Assembly: GCF_001556105.1 (NCBI RefSeq)
Contig: NZ_LSIF01000064.1
Location: 18,783 to 82,782 of the forward strand
Length of the DNA stretch: 64,000 nucleotides
Direction of reading: 5' to 3'
Origin: Pseudoxanthomonas mexicana
GTDB taxonomy: Bacteria > Pseudomonadota > Gammaproteobacteria > Xanthomonadales > Xanthomonadaceae
Shown here: one piece after another, positions 36,230 through 45,996 of the stretch
How positions within the stretch are numbered: the first letter of the stretch is position 1
How the letters are laid out: every line of letters starts with the position of its first letter
The notes under the pieces: generated by a model
Told to the model about the DNA's origin: nothing
Databases searched by the model: none
Seen by the model: only the letters and a program-made list of their open reading frames with translations
Translations under genes and position numbers: made by a program

Positions 36230-37465
36230 ATGACCGAATCGATTGACGCCGTTGCCGACCCGCTGCACGGACAACCCCACGAGATCGTCGAACGCGACGG
36301 TGTGCGTTACACGCTGCTCGGCACCGCCCACGTGTCGCGCGCCAGCGTCGACGCCGTACGCGCCGCCGTCGCCAGCGGCGACTACGACAGCGTGGCGGTG
36401 GAACTGGATGCGGGCCGCCTGCAGTCACTGACCGACCCCGACACACTGGCGCGACTGGACCTGGTGAAGGTCATCCGCGAAGGCAAGACGCATCTGTTCG
36501 CCGCCAACCTCGCGCTCGCGGCGTACCAGCGCCGGCTGGCCGAACAACTCGATGTCGAGCCGGGCGAAGAGCTGAAAGCAGGCGCACTGGATGCGAAAGC
36601 GCGCGGACTGCCGGTCCACCTGATCGACCGCGAAGTCGGGCTGACCTTCAAGCGCGCATTGCAGTCGCTGGGCTGGTGGCAGCGTACGAAGGTGGGCGCA
36701 GGCATCCTGGCCAGCATGTTCGGCGACGAGGAAGTCGGCGACGACGAGATCGAAAAGCTCAAGCAGGGCGACCTGATGGAATCGAGCTTCGGCGAGTTCG
36801 CCGCCGAAAGCCCGCAGCTCTACCAGGCCATCATCGCCGAGCGCGACCAGTACATGGCGTCCGCCCTGCGCCAGGTCGCCGCCGGCAAGCCGGCCGACGC
36901 GGCGGCGCCCTACCGCGTGCTCGCGGTCGTCGGCGCGGGCCACCTGCCCGGCCTGACCCGGCATCTGAAGGACGACACCGCCGATCCCGCCCAGCTCCGC
37001 CGTTCACTTGAGGTCGTCAAGGCCAAGTCGCGGTTCCCGTGGATGGAACTGGTCATCGGCGTGTTCCTGATCGGCGGCTTCGCCTGGGGTTTCTGGCAGG
37101 GCGGCGTGGATGTCGGCTCGGACCTGCTGCTGCAATGGGTGCTGGCCACTGGCATCCTCGGCGCCATCGGCTGTGCGGTCGCGGGCGGCCACCCGCTCAG
37201 CATCCTCGCGGCCTTCATCTCCTCGCCGCTCACGCCGCTGCACCCGGCGCTCGCGTCGGGCACCGTCAGCGCGTTCGTGGAAGCGACGCTGCGCAAGCCG
37301 ACGTATGCGGACTTCATGGCGCTGCGCGACGATGTGCAGACGATGCGCGGCTGGTGGAAGAACCGCGTGGCCCGCGTGCTGCTGAACTTCTTCCTGACCA
37401 GCCTGGGCACCGCCATCGGCGGGTGGACCGGCGGATTGCGGATGCTGGGCAAGCTGGTCGGCTGA
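36230..37465 (+). CDS. TraB/GumN-family membrane protein
   Basis: A 411-residue protein. The N-terminal two thirds are the TraB domain: LLGTAHVSRASVDAVR, VAVELDAGRL, and AVVGAGHLPGLTRHL near residue 230; the His and Glu residues fit the erythromycin-esterase/TIKI-like metal site of the superfamily. Residues about 270-330 form membrane helices, followed by a cytoplasmic tail and another hydrophobic stretch at 385-405. It is a member of the bacterial TraB group whose function is not established. A terminator follows. Confidence 0.85.
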   Translation: MTESIDAVADPLHGQPHEIVERDGVRYTLLGTAHVSRASVDAVRAAVASGDYDSVAVELDAGRLQSLTDPDTLARLDLVKVIREGKTHLFAANLALAAYQRRLAEQLDVEPGEELKAGALDAKARGLPVHLIDREVGLTFKRALQSLGWWQRTKVGAGILASMFGDEEVGDDEIEKLKQGDLMESSFGEFAAESPQLYQAIIAERDQYMASALRQVAAGKPADAAAPYRVLAVVGAGHLPGLTRHLKDDTADPAQLRRSLEVVKAKSRFPWMELVIGVFLIGGFAWGFWQGGVDVGSDLLLQWVLATGILGAIGCAVAGGHPLSILAAFISSPLTPLHPALASGTVSAFVEATLRKPTYADFMALRDDVQTMRGWWKNRVARVLLNFFLTSLGTAIGGWTGGLRMLGKLVG

Positions 37466-37490
37466 TCCTTCCCCCGACGCACCACCCAAA

Positions 37491-37521
37491 GAAAAAGCCG
37501 GGCGATGCCCGGCTTCTTTTT
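37491..37521. terminator. Bidirectional intrinsic terminator
   Basis: AAGCCGGGC and GCCCGGCTT form a 9-bp stem around GAT, with an A-rich left flank and CTTTTT right flank, so it can end transcription from both the TraB gene and the convergent RND operon. Confidence 0.9.
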
Positions 37522-37533
37522 ATGCTGCCCGCG

Positions 37534-40500
37534 TCAGTCCCCGTGCGGGCTGGTGGCACCTGCCACGGCAGGCGCCTGGCCGCGGCGCTGGCGCGCCCGT
37601 TTGATAGAACGGGCGGTCCCGCTGCGCAGGTCGTCCAGCAGTGCGTAGATGGTCGGCAGGAACAGCAGGCTGACGACCGTCGAGAACGCCAATCCGCCTG
37701 CGATGGCGCGCGCCATCGGGTGGTAAGGCGGCATGCCATCGGCCGTCTGCGTGTTCAGCGCGATCGGGATCATCGCCAGGATCGCGGTGCCCATCGTCAT
37801 CATGATCGGGCGCAGGCGTTCGCGACTGCCTTCCACCAGCGCATCCGTTCGCGCCATGCCGCGCCGCCGGAGGTTGTTGATGTGCTCGATCATCACGATG
37901 CCGTTGTTCACCACCACGCCCATCAGCACCAGGATGCCGATCACCGCCATGATGTTCATCTCGGTTCCCGTCAGCCAGAACAGCCAGTACACGCCGAAGA
38001 TCGAGAACAGCACGCAGGACATGATGGCGACGGGGAACAGCAGCGATTCGAACACCGCCGCCATGATCACCAGCATCAACACCAGCGCGATCATGATGGC
38101 GGTGACCATCTGGTCCATGCCATCGAAGTTGATGTTGAAGCCCGCTCCATTGAACGTATAACCATAGCCGGGCGGGAATTCCATGCCGTCCAACGTGGTC
38201 TCCACGGACTTGCGCGCGTCCTCCATCGAAACGTCCTTGGCCAGTCCCGCCTCGATCCGCAGCATGGTCTGCCGGTTCAGGCGCTGAATGGACGTGGCGG
38301 CGGGGTTGACGTTGACGTCGACCATTGCCAGCAGGGGGACTTCCTGTCCCGAGGCGCTGCGTACCATGAACGAGGACAGGTCCTCGATGCCATAGTGGTC
38401 CGACCCGGCGAAGCGCACGTTGACCGGTATCTCCACGTCGTCGCGGTGGAAATCGCGCAGCGACGAGCCACGCAATGCCATGCCGACGAACTGCGCCACC
38501 TGCTGCGCGCTGAAACCGTAGGACGCCGCACGTTCGCGGTTCACCTGTACCGCCAGCTCGGAATTGGCGTCGCCGACGTCCACGCGCACGTCGCGCAGTT
38601 TCGGATCGCGCGCCAGGATGGGCATGATGTCCTCGGCCAGTTCCTGCAGTGTCTGGCTGGAATCGCCGATCAGGCTGAAGCGCACACCCTGGCCTTCGCT
38701 GCCCATGCCGCCCGGCCAGCCGATGCCGAGCTTGGCCCGCGCCGACTGTGGCAGGCCCTTGCGGACCTCCTCCTCGATCTTCTTGCTGATCTCGCGATCG
38801 TCGATGTCCAGGTAGAGCCGCGTCTGCGCCCAACCCTGCTCGGAGTAGCGGCTGTACACCCGCTTGATGTGGAACTCCTTGCGGTTGGCATTGACGAAGT
38901 CCTCCACCCGCTGCACTTCCTTGCCCATCTCCTCCTTCGAGTAGGAGCCTTTCCACTGGTAGAAGATGTTGATCTCGTCTGGATCGTTGTCGTCACCGCC
39001 CCCGCTGGTATTCATCATCGGAAAGACGCTGACCGCCGAGATCAGCAGGATGCCGGCGACGCTCCAGCCACGATTTTCCAGCGTCCAGCGCAGTACGCGC
39101 GCATAGCGGTCCTGCAGACGGCTGATCAGTGGAGACTTCACGGCAGGCGGCGTCTTCATCCGCGCCGACAGCATGGGGATCAGGCTCACGGCCACCAGCC
39201 ACGAAGCCAGCAGCGAGAACGAGATGGTGACCGCCAGCTGCGAGAGGTAGATCGTGATGATGTTCTTCTCGCCGAACATCATCGGCAGGAACACCACGCA
39301 GTGGCACAGGGTGCCGGCCGACAGCGCGATCGCCACGTGGCGGGTACCGATGATCGAGGCGACCTCCGGTTGGTCGGGGAACTTCTCCCGTTCCTGGTAG
39401 ATGCTTTCGACCACCACCACCGCATTGTCGACCAGCATGCCGACCGCAAGCAGCAGGCCCATCATCGAGATGATGTTCAGGCTTATCCCGACGAAGTACA
39501 TGAAGCCGAGCGTCATGATGAAGCAGATCGGGATGGCCATCGACACCATCAGCGTCGACGGCCAGTGGCGCAGGAAGGCGTACAGCACGATCACCGACAG
39601 CAGCAGGCCGATCGCCCCCGCTTCCGCCAGCGCCAGCAGCGAACTGGTCACCGCCTTGCCCGAATCCCAGGCGACCTCGATGTCGACCCCGTGCATCGCC
39701 GGGTCCTGACGCAGCGCCTCCACTTCCTTGCCCACCGTCCTCGACAGGTCGACGAGGTTAGCCGAACGCTCCTTGTAGATGTCCACGCCCACGCTGGGCT
39801 TGCCTTCCATCTTGCGCACGTAATTCATGCGCTGCGGCTGCAGGCTGACATCGGCGATATCGGACAGGCGCGTGCCGCGCCCATCGATCGGCAGGTCGCG
39901 CAACGCCTGCAGTTCGAGCAACTCGCCGCGCGGCTGCACGCGCAGGCGGCGGCCGTCTTCGGTGATCTGCCCGGCGGACACGGAGAAGTTGGCCGCCTGC
40001 AACTTGCCGACCAGCTCGTTGAGCGCGACCCCGTGAGCACTGATGCGGTCCTTGTCCAGGGCGACCAGCACTTCCTGCCTTGCCACGCCCTCGACCTCGA
40101 CGCGCGCCACACCCGGCAACCGTTCCAGATGCTGCTTGATGCTGCGCTCCAGCAGGTCGGCGCGGGCCGTCAGGTCTTCCTGGCTACTGAGGCGAAGGCT
40201 GATCGCCTCCTGGTCGCTGGTGCTCCAACGCTGCACGTAATAGCGGCGGAAATCATCCGGCAACTCGTCTCGCACCGCATCGATGCGTTCGCGCGCCTCG
40301 GAGGCTGCCATCGCGATGTCCCGGTCCCAATCGCTGAATTCGACCTGGATCTGGCCGCCTTCGGCATTGGCGCGCGAGTTCATCGTCTTGATGCCGGGCA
40401 TCGTGGCGATGGCCTCCTCCACCGGCCGCAGCAGGTTGCGCTCGACCTCTTCGGGGGTCGATCCGGGATACGGCAGCGAGACGAAGAAGAACGGAATGGT

Positions 40501-40620
40501 GGCTTCCGGCTCGGCCTCCAGCGGCAGCCGGAACGAGGCGATCAGGCCGATCACCACCATCGACACGAACAGCATGATGGTGGTGACGGGGCGGCGGATG
40601 GACAGCTCGGTGATGTTCAT
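37534..40620 (-). CDS. RND-family efflux pump permease, second of pair
   Basis: A 1028-residue inner-membrane proton-driven pump. It has the RND plan: one N-terminal helix (MNITELSIRRPVTTIM), a large periplasmic domain, helices from about 330-470 with LLAVGMLVDNAVVVVESI (the acidic residue of the proton relay is Asp in LVDNA), a second periplasmic domain, and the final helices. Its sequence is more like export pumps of the efflux RND branch than SecD. It follows the first permease with only 5 bp between and shares one adaptor. No outer-membrane factor gene is near. Confidence 0.93.
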   Translation of the reverse strand: MNITELSIRRPVTTIMLFVSMVVIGLIASFRLPLEAEPEATIPFFFVSLPYPGSTPEEVERNLLRPVEEAIATMPGIKTMNSRANAEGGQIQVEFSDWDRDIAMAASEARERIDAVRDELPDDFRRYYVQRWSTSDQEAISLRLSSQEDLTARADLLERSIKQHLERLPGVARVEVEGVARQEVLVALDKDRISAHGVALNELVGKLQAANFSVSAGQITEDGRRLRVQPRGELLELQALRDLPIDGRGTRLSDIADVSLQPQRMNYVRKMEGKPSVGVDIYKERSANLVDLSRTVGKEVEALRQDPAMHGVDIEVAWDSGKAVTSSLLALAEAGAIGLLLSVIVLYAFLRHWPSTLMVSMAIPICFIMTLGFMYFVGISLNIISMMGLLLAVGMLVDNAVVVVESIYQEREKFPDQPEVASIIGTRHVAIALSAGTLCHCVVFLPMMFGEKNIITIYLSQLAVTISFSLLASWLVAVSLIPMLSARMKTPPAVKSPLISRLQDRYARVLRWTLENRGWSVAGILLISAVSVFPMMNTSGGGDDNDPDEINIFYQWKGSYSKEEMGKEVQRVEDFVNANRKEFHIKRVYSRYSEQGWAQTRLYLDIDDREISKKIEEEVRKGLPQSARAKLGIGWPGGMGSEGQGVRFSLIGDSSQTLQELAEDIMPILARDPKLRDVRVDVGDANSELAVQVNRERAASYGFSAQQVAQFVGMALRGSSLRDFHRDDVEIPVNVRFAGSDHYGIEDLSSFMVRSASGQEVPLLAMVDVNVNPAATSIQRLNRQTMLRIEAGLAKDVSMEDARKSVETTLDGMEFPPGYGYTFNGAGFNINFDGMDQMVTAIMIALVLMLVIMAAVFESLLFPVAIMSCVLFSIFGVYWLFWLTGTEMNIMAVIGILVLMGVVVNNGIVMIEHINNLRRRGMARTDALVEGSRERLRPIMMTMGTAILAMIPIALNTQTADGMPPYHPMARAIAGGLAFSTVVSLLFLPTIYALLDDLRSGTARSIKRARQRRGQAPAVAGATSPHGD

Positions 40621-40625
40621 CCGGA

Positions 40626-43600
40626 TCAGCCCCCGACGCGGCCGATGGGATCATCCTCGTGCGAGATCACCTGTTCGGCCTGCGCGGCGACGAGGCGCGC
40701 GCGACGACCGCGTTCGGCATAGAACTCGTCCGGCTTGCGGTCCAGCAGGTCGTACACCACCGGGATCACCAGCAGCGTCAGCAGCGTGGATACCAGCAGG
40801 CCGCCGATCACCGTGATCGCCATCGGCGAACGCACCTCGGCACCCTGGCCGAAGGCGAGCGCCAACGGCAGGAAGCCGAACACCGCGCACAGCGTGGTCA
40901 TCATGATCGGGCGCAGGCGCGAACGGGCGCCTTCCACCAGCGCGACGCGCTTGGCCACGCCCTCCTCGCGCAACTGGTTGACCTTGTCGATCAGGATGAT
41001 GGCGTTCTTCACCACCAGGCCGACCAGCAGGATCAGGCCGATGAACACCACCACCGATACCGGCGAGCGCGACAGCAGGAGCGCCGCCACCGCACCGACC
41101 AGCGCCAGCGGAATGGTGAACAGGATGACGAACGGGTGCAGCAGCGATTCGAACTGCGAGGCCATGACCAGGTAGACCAGGAAGATCGCCAGGCCGAACG
41201 CGAACAGCAGCGACCGGATCGACTGACCCAGTTCCTCGCCCTGACCGCCGATGCGCATGCCCACCTCGGTACCCAGCGGGTTCTTCGACACCATGTCCCG
41301 GACTTCCGTGATGGCCTTGCCCAGGTCGATGTCGCGCAGGTTGGCCGACACGATGGCCACACGGCGCTGGTCGGCGCGATGGATCTCGCTCGGACCGGTG
41401 GTGGCGATGACATCGGCCACCGAGATCAGCTCCACCGGCTTGTTGCCGCTGGGATTGACGATCAGGCGGCGGATGTCGTCGACCGAGGCGCGCTCGGATT
41501 CCTGCACGCGCACCAGCACGTCGATCTTGCGGTCGCGGAAGCTGTAGCGCGTGGCGACGTTGCCGCGCACCTTGTTGACCACCGCGTCGGCGATCTGCCG
41601 CGTCGTCAGGCCCAGCGCAGCCGCGCGGTCCTGGTCGAACACGATCTGGATCTCCGGGAAGCCCTGCTCCACCGTCGATTTCACGTCGGCATAGTGCGGG
41701 CTCTGCCGCAGCAGTTCGGCCAGGCGGTTGCCGGCCACGCGGATCGATTCCAGGTTGTTGCCTTCGATCTCGATCTCGAGCGGTGCGGCCAGCGCGAACA
41801 ACTCCGGACGGGCGAAGTCGACCTGCGCTTCCGGCCACTGTTTCATGGTGCCGCGCAGGCTTTCGACCAGTGCCTGTTCGCGCGCGTTGTCGGTCATCAC
41901 CACCGACAGCTTGCCGATGTTCTCGCCGCTCTCGGTGGGGCTGGCATCCAGTCGGGTACCCGTGCCGGACACGCCGTATAGCAGGCGCACACCGGCTTCG
42001 CCGGCATGTGTGCGCTGCACTTCGCGCACCAGTGCGTCGGTCTGCGCCAGCGGCGTACCTGGCGGCAGCTTGGCGGTCATTTCGAAACGGTCCTGCGCCA
42101 ATTGCGGGATCAGGTCCACGCCCAGCAACGGCAGCGCAGCCAGGGTCAGCGCGAACGCCAGCGCCGCACCGCCCAGCACCGGGACGGGACGCTTCAACGC
42201 GGCCGGCAGCATCCGCAGGTACCCGGCCTCGGCCTTCCCGTACGGCGCCATCGCCAGGTCGCTGGCCTTGCGCATCACCGGGCCGATCACCGCCGCGAGG
42301 CCGCGGAAGCTCCGCACCACCAGCCACACCAGCGAGAAGAACCCATACGTGAACAACGCACCGATACCGCGGCCGGCATAGGCCGCCGGCTTCTTCCACC
42401 GGCTTTCCGGACGCCACGGCTCGCGCGGGGTTTCGGCAGGGAACTCCAGCGGCGGGCGCCCCTTCAGCGCGCTCAGCATCGGGATCAGCGTCATCGACAC
42501 CACCAGCGACACCGCGATGGCGATGGAGACCGTCAGGGCCTGGTCGCGGAACAGCTGGCCGGCGATGCCCTCGACGAACACCAGCGGCAGGAACACCGCG
42601 ATCGTGGTCAGCGTGGACGCCACCACCGCCATGAACACTTCGCGCGTACCCTTGATCGCGGCTTCCAGGATGCCCATGCCACGCTCGCGCGCCTTCGCGA
42701 TGGATTCCAGCACCACGATCGAATCGTCCACGACCAGGCCCGTGGCCAGGGCGAGGCCGCCCAGCGACATGACGTTCAGGCTCAGGCCCAGCTGGCCCAT
42801 GAAGAAGAACGTCGCGATGATCGAGATCGGCAGCGACAGCGAAATGACGAAGGTGCTCCAGCCATCGCGCAGGAACAGGAAGATGATCAGGATCGACAGC
42901 AAGCCACCGATCACCGCATCGACCTTGACGTCCTTGATGGCGTGACGGATGAAGACCGACTGGTCCTCGACGGCCGTCATCTCCATGTCCTTGGGCATCT
43001 CCTTGCGGATCAGTTCCAGGCGCTGTTCCAGTGCGTCGGCGGTCGATACGGTGTTGGCGTCGCCTTCCTTGTAGATCGCCAGTTCGACCGCTTCGTGGCC
43101 TGCACTGCGGATCACCGCTTCGCGCTCCTTGTAACCCTGGCGCACGTCGGCCACGTCCTTCAGCCGCACGCTGGGCGCGCCGCCGCTGGTGTCGCTGCGC
43201 AGCGCGGCGATCACGTTGGGATCGCTGCTGCCCAGGATCGCTGTCATCAGTTGCTGGTTGGTGCCGGTCGAGCTGCTGGACGAGGCCCCTGCCGCTGTGG
43301 TCAGCAACATTTCACGCATCTGTTCGACCGTGGCGAACTGGTTGACGGTGCGCACCAGGTAGCGCTGCGAGCCCTCCTCCAGGCGACCACCGGAGAGATT
43401 CACGTTTTCCTGCTGCAGGCGCTGGATCACGGTATCCAGCGACAGGCCCAACTGGGCCAGCTTGCGCTGGTCGATGTCGACCTGGACTTCGTCTTCCAGG
43501 CCGCCGCCCACCTTGACGGCGGCGACGCCCGCGACCGGTTCGAGCTTGCGCTTGAGGTCCTCGTCGGCGTAGCGACGCAGTTCCATCAGCCGGCGGATCG

Positions 43601-44090
43601 CATCGGCGTCGTTGCCCGCCTCCTGCTTCGACGACAGCGCGAGGCGCATGATCGGCTGGGTGGACGGGTTGAAGCGCAGCAGCACCGGCGCCTTGGCCTC
43701 CAGCGGCAGTTGCAGCGTTTCCATCTTGTCGCGCACGTCCAGGCCGGCCTGCTGCATGTCGGTGCCCCACGCGAACTCGAGCACCACGTCGCTCTGCCCG
43801 GTGCGCGAGATCGACTTGAGCTTGCGCAGGCCCTTGACGATGCCCAGCGCCTCCTCGGCCGGTTGCGAAATCAGCGTTTCCACTTCCGCCGGCGCCGCGC
43901 CTTCATAGTCCGTGCGCACGGTCAGCGTCGGATAGCTCAGGTCCGGCAGCAGCTCGACCTTCAGGCTGGACAGCGAGATCAGGCCGAACAGCACCAGCGT
44001 GAGCGTCATCATCGCGATGGTGACGCGGCGGCGCGTGGAGAACTCGATCAGGTCGAAGCCACCGCCGGACGAAGGTCCGTGCGCATTCAT
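40626..44090 (-). CDS. RND-family efflux pump permease, first of pair
   Basis: A 1154-residue pump component, longer than its 1028-residue neighbour and clearly not a recent duplicate. It begins with a cytoplasmic tail MNAHGPSSGGGFDLIEFSTRR, then helix 1. The relay helix reads LALATGLVVDDSIVVLESI with two adjacent Asp. It carries extra loops after the first membrane block (around residue 540-620) with additional hydrophobic segments. It overlaps the adaptor gene by 4 bp (ATGA), so adaptor and both pumps are one operon. The two-permease plan recalls MdtBC/MuxBC, but no homology to those is claimed. Confidence 0.93.
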   Translation of the reverse strand: MNAHGPSSGGGFDLIEFSTRRRVTIAMMTLTLVLFGLISLSSLKVELLPDLSYPTLTVRTDYEGAAPAEVETLISQPAEEALGIVKGLRKLKSISRTGQSDVVLEFAWGTDMQQAGLDVRDKMETLQLPLEAKAPVLLRFNPSTQPIMRLALSSKQEAGNDADAIRRLMELRRYADEDLKRKLEPVAGVAAVKVGGGLEDEVQVDIDQRKLAQLGLSLDTVIQRLQQENVNLSGGRLEEGSQRYLVRTVNQFATVEQMREMLLTTAAGASSSSSTGTNQQLMTAILGSSDPNVIAALRSDTSGGAPSVRLKDVADVRQGYKEREAVIRSAGHEAVELAIYKEGDANTVSTADALEQRLELIRKEMPKDMEMTAVEDQSVFIRHAIKDVKVDAVIGGLLSILIIFLFLRDGWSTFVISLSLPISIIATFFFMGQLGLSLNVMSLGGLALATGLVVDDSIVVLESIAKARERGMGILEAAIKGTREVFMAVVASTLTTIAVFLPLVFVEGIAGQLFRDQALTVSIAIAVSLVVSMTLIPMLSALKGRPPLEFPAETPREPWRPESRWKKPAAYAGRGIGALFTYGFFSLVWLVVRSFRGLAAVIGPVMRKASDLAMAPYGKAEAGYLRMLPAALKRPVPVLGGAALAFALTLAALPLLGVDLIPQLAQDRFEMTAKLPPGTPLAQTDALVREVQRTHAGEAGVRLLYGVSGTGTRLDASPTESGENIGKLSVVMTDNAREQALVESLRGTMKQWPEAQVDFARPELFALAAPLEIEIEGNNLESIRVAGNRLAELLRQSPHYADVKSTVEQGFPEIQIVFDQDRAAALGLTTRQIADAVVNKVRGNVATRYSFRDRKIDVLVRVQESERASVDDIRRLIVNPSGNKPVELISVADVIATTGPSEIHRADQRRVAIVSANLRDIDLGKAITEVRDMVSKNPLGTEVGMRIGGQGEELGQSIRSLLFAFGLAIFLVYLVMASQFESLLHPFVILFTIPLALVGAVAALLLSRSPVSVVVFIGLILLVGLVVKNAIILIDKVNQLREEGVAKRVALVEGARSRLRPIMMTTLCAVFGFLPLALAFGQGAEVRSPMAITVIGGLLVSTLLTLLVIPVVYDLLDRKPDEFYAERGRRARLVAAQAEQVISHEDDPIGRVGG

Positions 44091-45229
44091 TGCTTGCTCG
44101 CCTCTGCGGCCGGCGCCTTGGCCACGGTGGCGGCCTTCTTGTCCTGCCCGATCACCTGCACGGCACTCCCTTCGCGCAACGCCGCCTTGCCTGCGATCAC
44201 GACCTGCTCGCCGGGCTTCAGCCCTTCGCGCACTTCGACCCAGCCGGCGTCGTTGTAACCCAACTTCAGCACGGTGCGCTGGGCCTTGCCATCACGGACC
44301 ACATACACGGCAGGCTCGCCGCCGTCTTCCAGCAGGGCGGTGCGCGGCACCACCAGGGCATCGGCACGCTGGTCGTAGTTGATGTTGAGGCGGCTGAACA
44401 TGCCCGGCTGCAACTCGCCGTCGCCGGAGAACGAGGCGACCACGCGGAACGTACCGGTTCCGTTGTCGACCACTGGTGAGACGCGAGCGACCGTGCCGGT
44501 GAACTGCTTGCCCGGCAACGCATCCACCGCCAGCCCGACCGCCTGCCCCGGCTTGAGCTTGGCGATCTCACGCTCGGGCACGTTCAACGTGGCTTCCAAC
44601 CGCGAGGCGTCGACGATGCGGATGATCGGCGAGTTGATCTGCACGAAGTTGCCGGACTTGATGGAACGCGAAGCGACGACACCGGAGATCGGCGCGGTGA
44701 TCGTGGTGTAGGACAGTTCCAGCGAGGCGGCACGGTAGACGGCGCGCGCGTTCTCGAGGTCGTACTTGATCTGGTCGACGTCGTTGGCGCTGATCATCTG
44801 CTGCCCGACCAACTGCTGGGCGCGACGGTAGTTGTTCTCGAGCTTGCGCATCTGCGCTTCGGCCTGGGCCACCTGCAGGCGCAGGCGTTCGGGATCCAGC
44901 CGCACCAGCGCCTGGCCGGCGCGGATCACCTGCCCTTCCTCGACCAGCACGGCCAGCGCGACACCGGATGTCTTGGCAACGACCTGGGACTCGCCCAACG
45001 CCTCCAGCGTGGTGGTGCCGCTGTAGCTGGCGGCCACCGCACGCCGGGTGGCCTTGGCCACCTCGACCGGGATGGCCTCGGACTCCTTCTTCTCCTCGCC
45101 ATTCTTGGCCTGGGCCTCGGGCGTCGGACCGCCCCCCTTGCAAGCGGACAGGACCAGCAGGCCGCACAGCACGGGGACAAGTGCGAGGCGCAGGTAGGAA
45201 CGGCCGGAGTGGGGACGGGGTCGGGACAT
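44087..45229 (-). CDS. RND efflux periplasmic adaptor (MFP) lipoprotein
   Basis: A 380-residue membrane-fusion protein. The lipobox is LSAC (Cys about 29), so it is anchored by lipid to the inner membrane facing the periplasm. A lipoyl half-motif (SGTTTLEALGESQVVAKTSG), a coiled-coil hairpin (QVAQAEAQMRKLENNYRRAQQ...DVDQIKYDLENARAVYRAA, about 100-165), the second lipoyl half, beta-barrel and membrane-proximal domains follow. The start at 45229 yields MSRPRPHSGRS; longer upstream reading is not protein-like. It is the first gene of the efflux operon. Confidence 0.92.
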   Translation of the reverse strand: MSRPRPHSGRSYLRLALVPVLCGLLVLSACKGGGPTPEAQAKNGEEKKESEAIPVEVAKATRRAVAASYSGTTTLEALGESQVVAKTSGVALAVLVEEGQVIRAGQALVRLDPERLRLQVAQAEAQMRKLENNYRRAQQLVGQQMISANDVDQIKYDLENARAVYRAASLELSYTTITAPISGVVASRSIKSGNFVQINSPIIRIVDASRLEATLNVPEREIAKLKPGQAVGLAVDALPGKQFTGTVARVSPVVDNGTGTFRVVASFSGDGELQPGMFSRLNINYDQRADALVVPRTALLEDGGEPAVYVVRDGKAQRTVLKLGYNDAGWVEVREGLKPGEQVVIAGKAALREGSAVQVIGQDKKAATVAKAPAAEASKQ

Positions 45230-45593
45230 GGGACGGTACCGTGGTGGTGTTGTTGTGGTGTTGTATGAAGGTATATCACCCCTGAACGACTTCCATGCGC
45301 CGAAGGTCATGGTGACTTGCGTCCAGCTTCGTGCTGCATGCCCGCGCTGATCCGCTGCGACGCGACAGCGTGCGCCACGAGCGGCCGCTGGTCGTCGATC
45401 ACTGCGTGGACCGGCGTGTCGTGGCCAACGTCGATGCAGGGCAATGCGCGGCAACCACTCGGCGGCACGTCGGGACGCTTACCTCGTGAGGACAGGCCAT
45501 TGCCTGTGCGTGACATTCGGTCGCAGGCTATACTTGCATTCAGCCAAGCGCTGCGGTGGTACGTGGCGCGCGCAACCTGAGAGTTTTTCGAGA
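45230..45593. other. Non-coding gap between the efflux operon and the cytochrome genes
   Basis: A 364-bp divergent intergenic region. At about 45241-45266 there is a GTG/GTT-rich simple tract just upstream of the adaptor start codon on the minus strand (where it reads ACC/AAC). A TATACT at 45529-45534 is a possible -10 box for the cytochrome genes, without a convincing -35. I see no protein-like open frame in it. Confidence 0.6.
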
Positions 45594-45989
45594 ATGATGC
45601 GACCGCTGCCGCTCGCCGCTTGTCTTGCTTTGGCCGCCCTCCCGCTGGCTGCCCTCACCGCCCAACAGGAAACCCCGGCCGCTCCCGCAGCCGTGCCTGC
45701 CGCAGCCGCCGCTCCCGCTGCCGCACCGGCACCCCTGGTCGGCAACGCCGATACCGGCCGCACCCTCACCTATACGTGCCAGGGCTGCCACGGCATCGAG
45801 GGTTACAAGAATGCCTACCCGAGCTTCAAGGTGCCGAAGATCGGCGGCCAGTCGGCCGACTACCTGGCCAACGCGCTGACCGAGTACCGCACCGGCAACC
45901 GCAAGCACCCCACGATGGAGGCCCAGGCGCAGAGCTTCTCCGACCAGGACATCGCCGACATCGCCGCTTTCCTCTCCACCGTCAAGTAA
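45594..45989 (+). CDS. Periplasmic c-type cytochrome
   Basis: A 131-residue mono-haem cytochrome. A signal peptide (MMRPLPLAACLALAALPLAAL) is followed by an Ala/Pro linker, then the haem site CQGCH and the pattern VPKIGGQSADYLANALTEYRTGNRKHPTMEAQAQSFSDQDIADIAAF, with the axial Met near residue 108. This is the cytochrome c553/c4-half fold. ATG codons stand at both 45594 and 45597. The next gene, 7 bp downstream, encodes a similar domain, so the two look like split halves of a cytochrome c4-like protein. Confidence 0.88.
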   Translation: MMRPLPLAACLALAALPLAALTAQQETPAAPAAVPAAAAAPAAAPAPLVGNADTGRTLTYTCQGCHGIEGYKNAYPSFKVPKIGGQSADYLANALTEYRTGNRKHPTMEAQAQSFSDQDIADIAAFLSTVK

Positions 45990-45996
45990 TCCCACC

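Noticed and set aside
37039..40722. A very long plus-strand open frame (about 1227 codons) opposite the RND permease
   Set aside because: It is antisense to a clear 1028-residue RND pump and its translation is rich in Arg/His/Gln without domains, the usual high-GC shadow.
45241..45266. GTG/GTT-rich tract as a phase-variation repeat
   Set aside because: The tract is short and irregular and lies before the start codon without a uniform unit.
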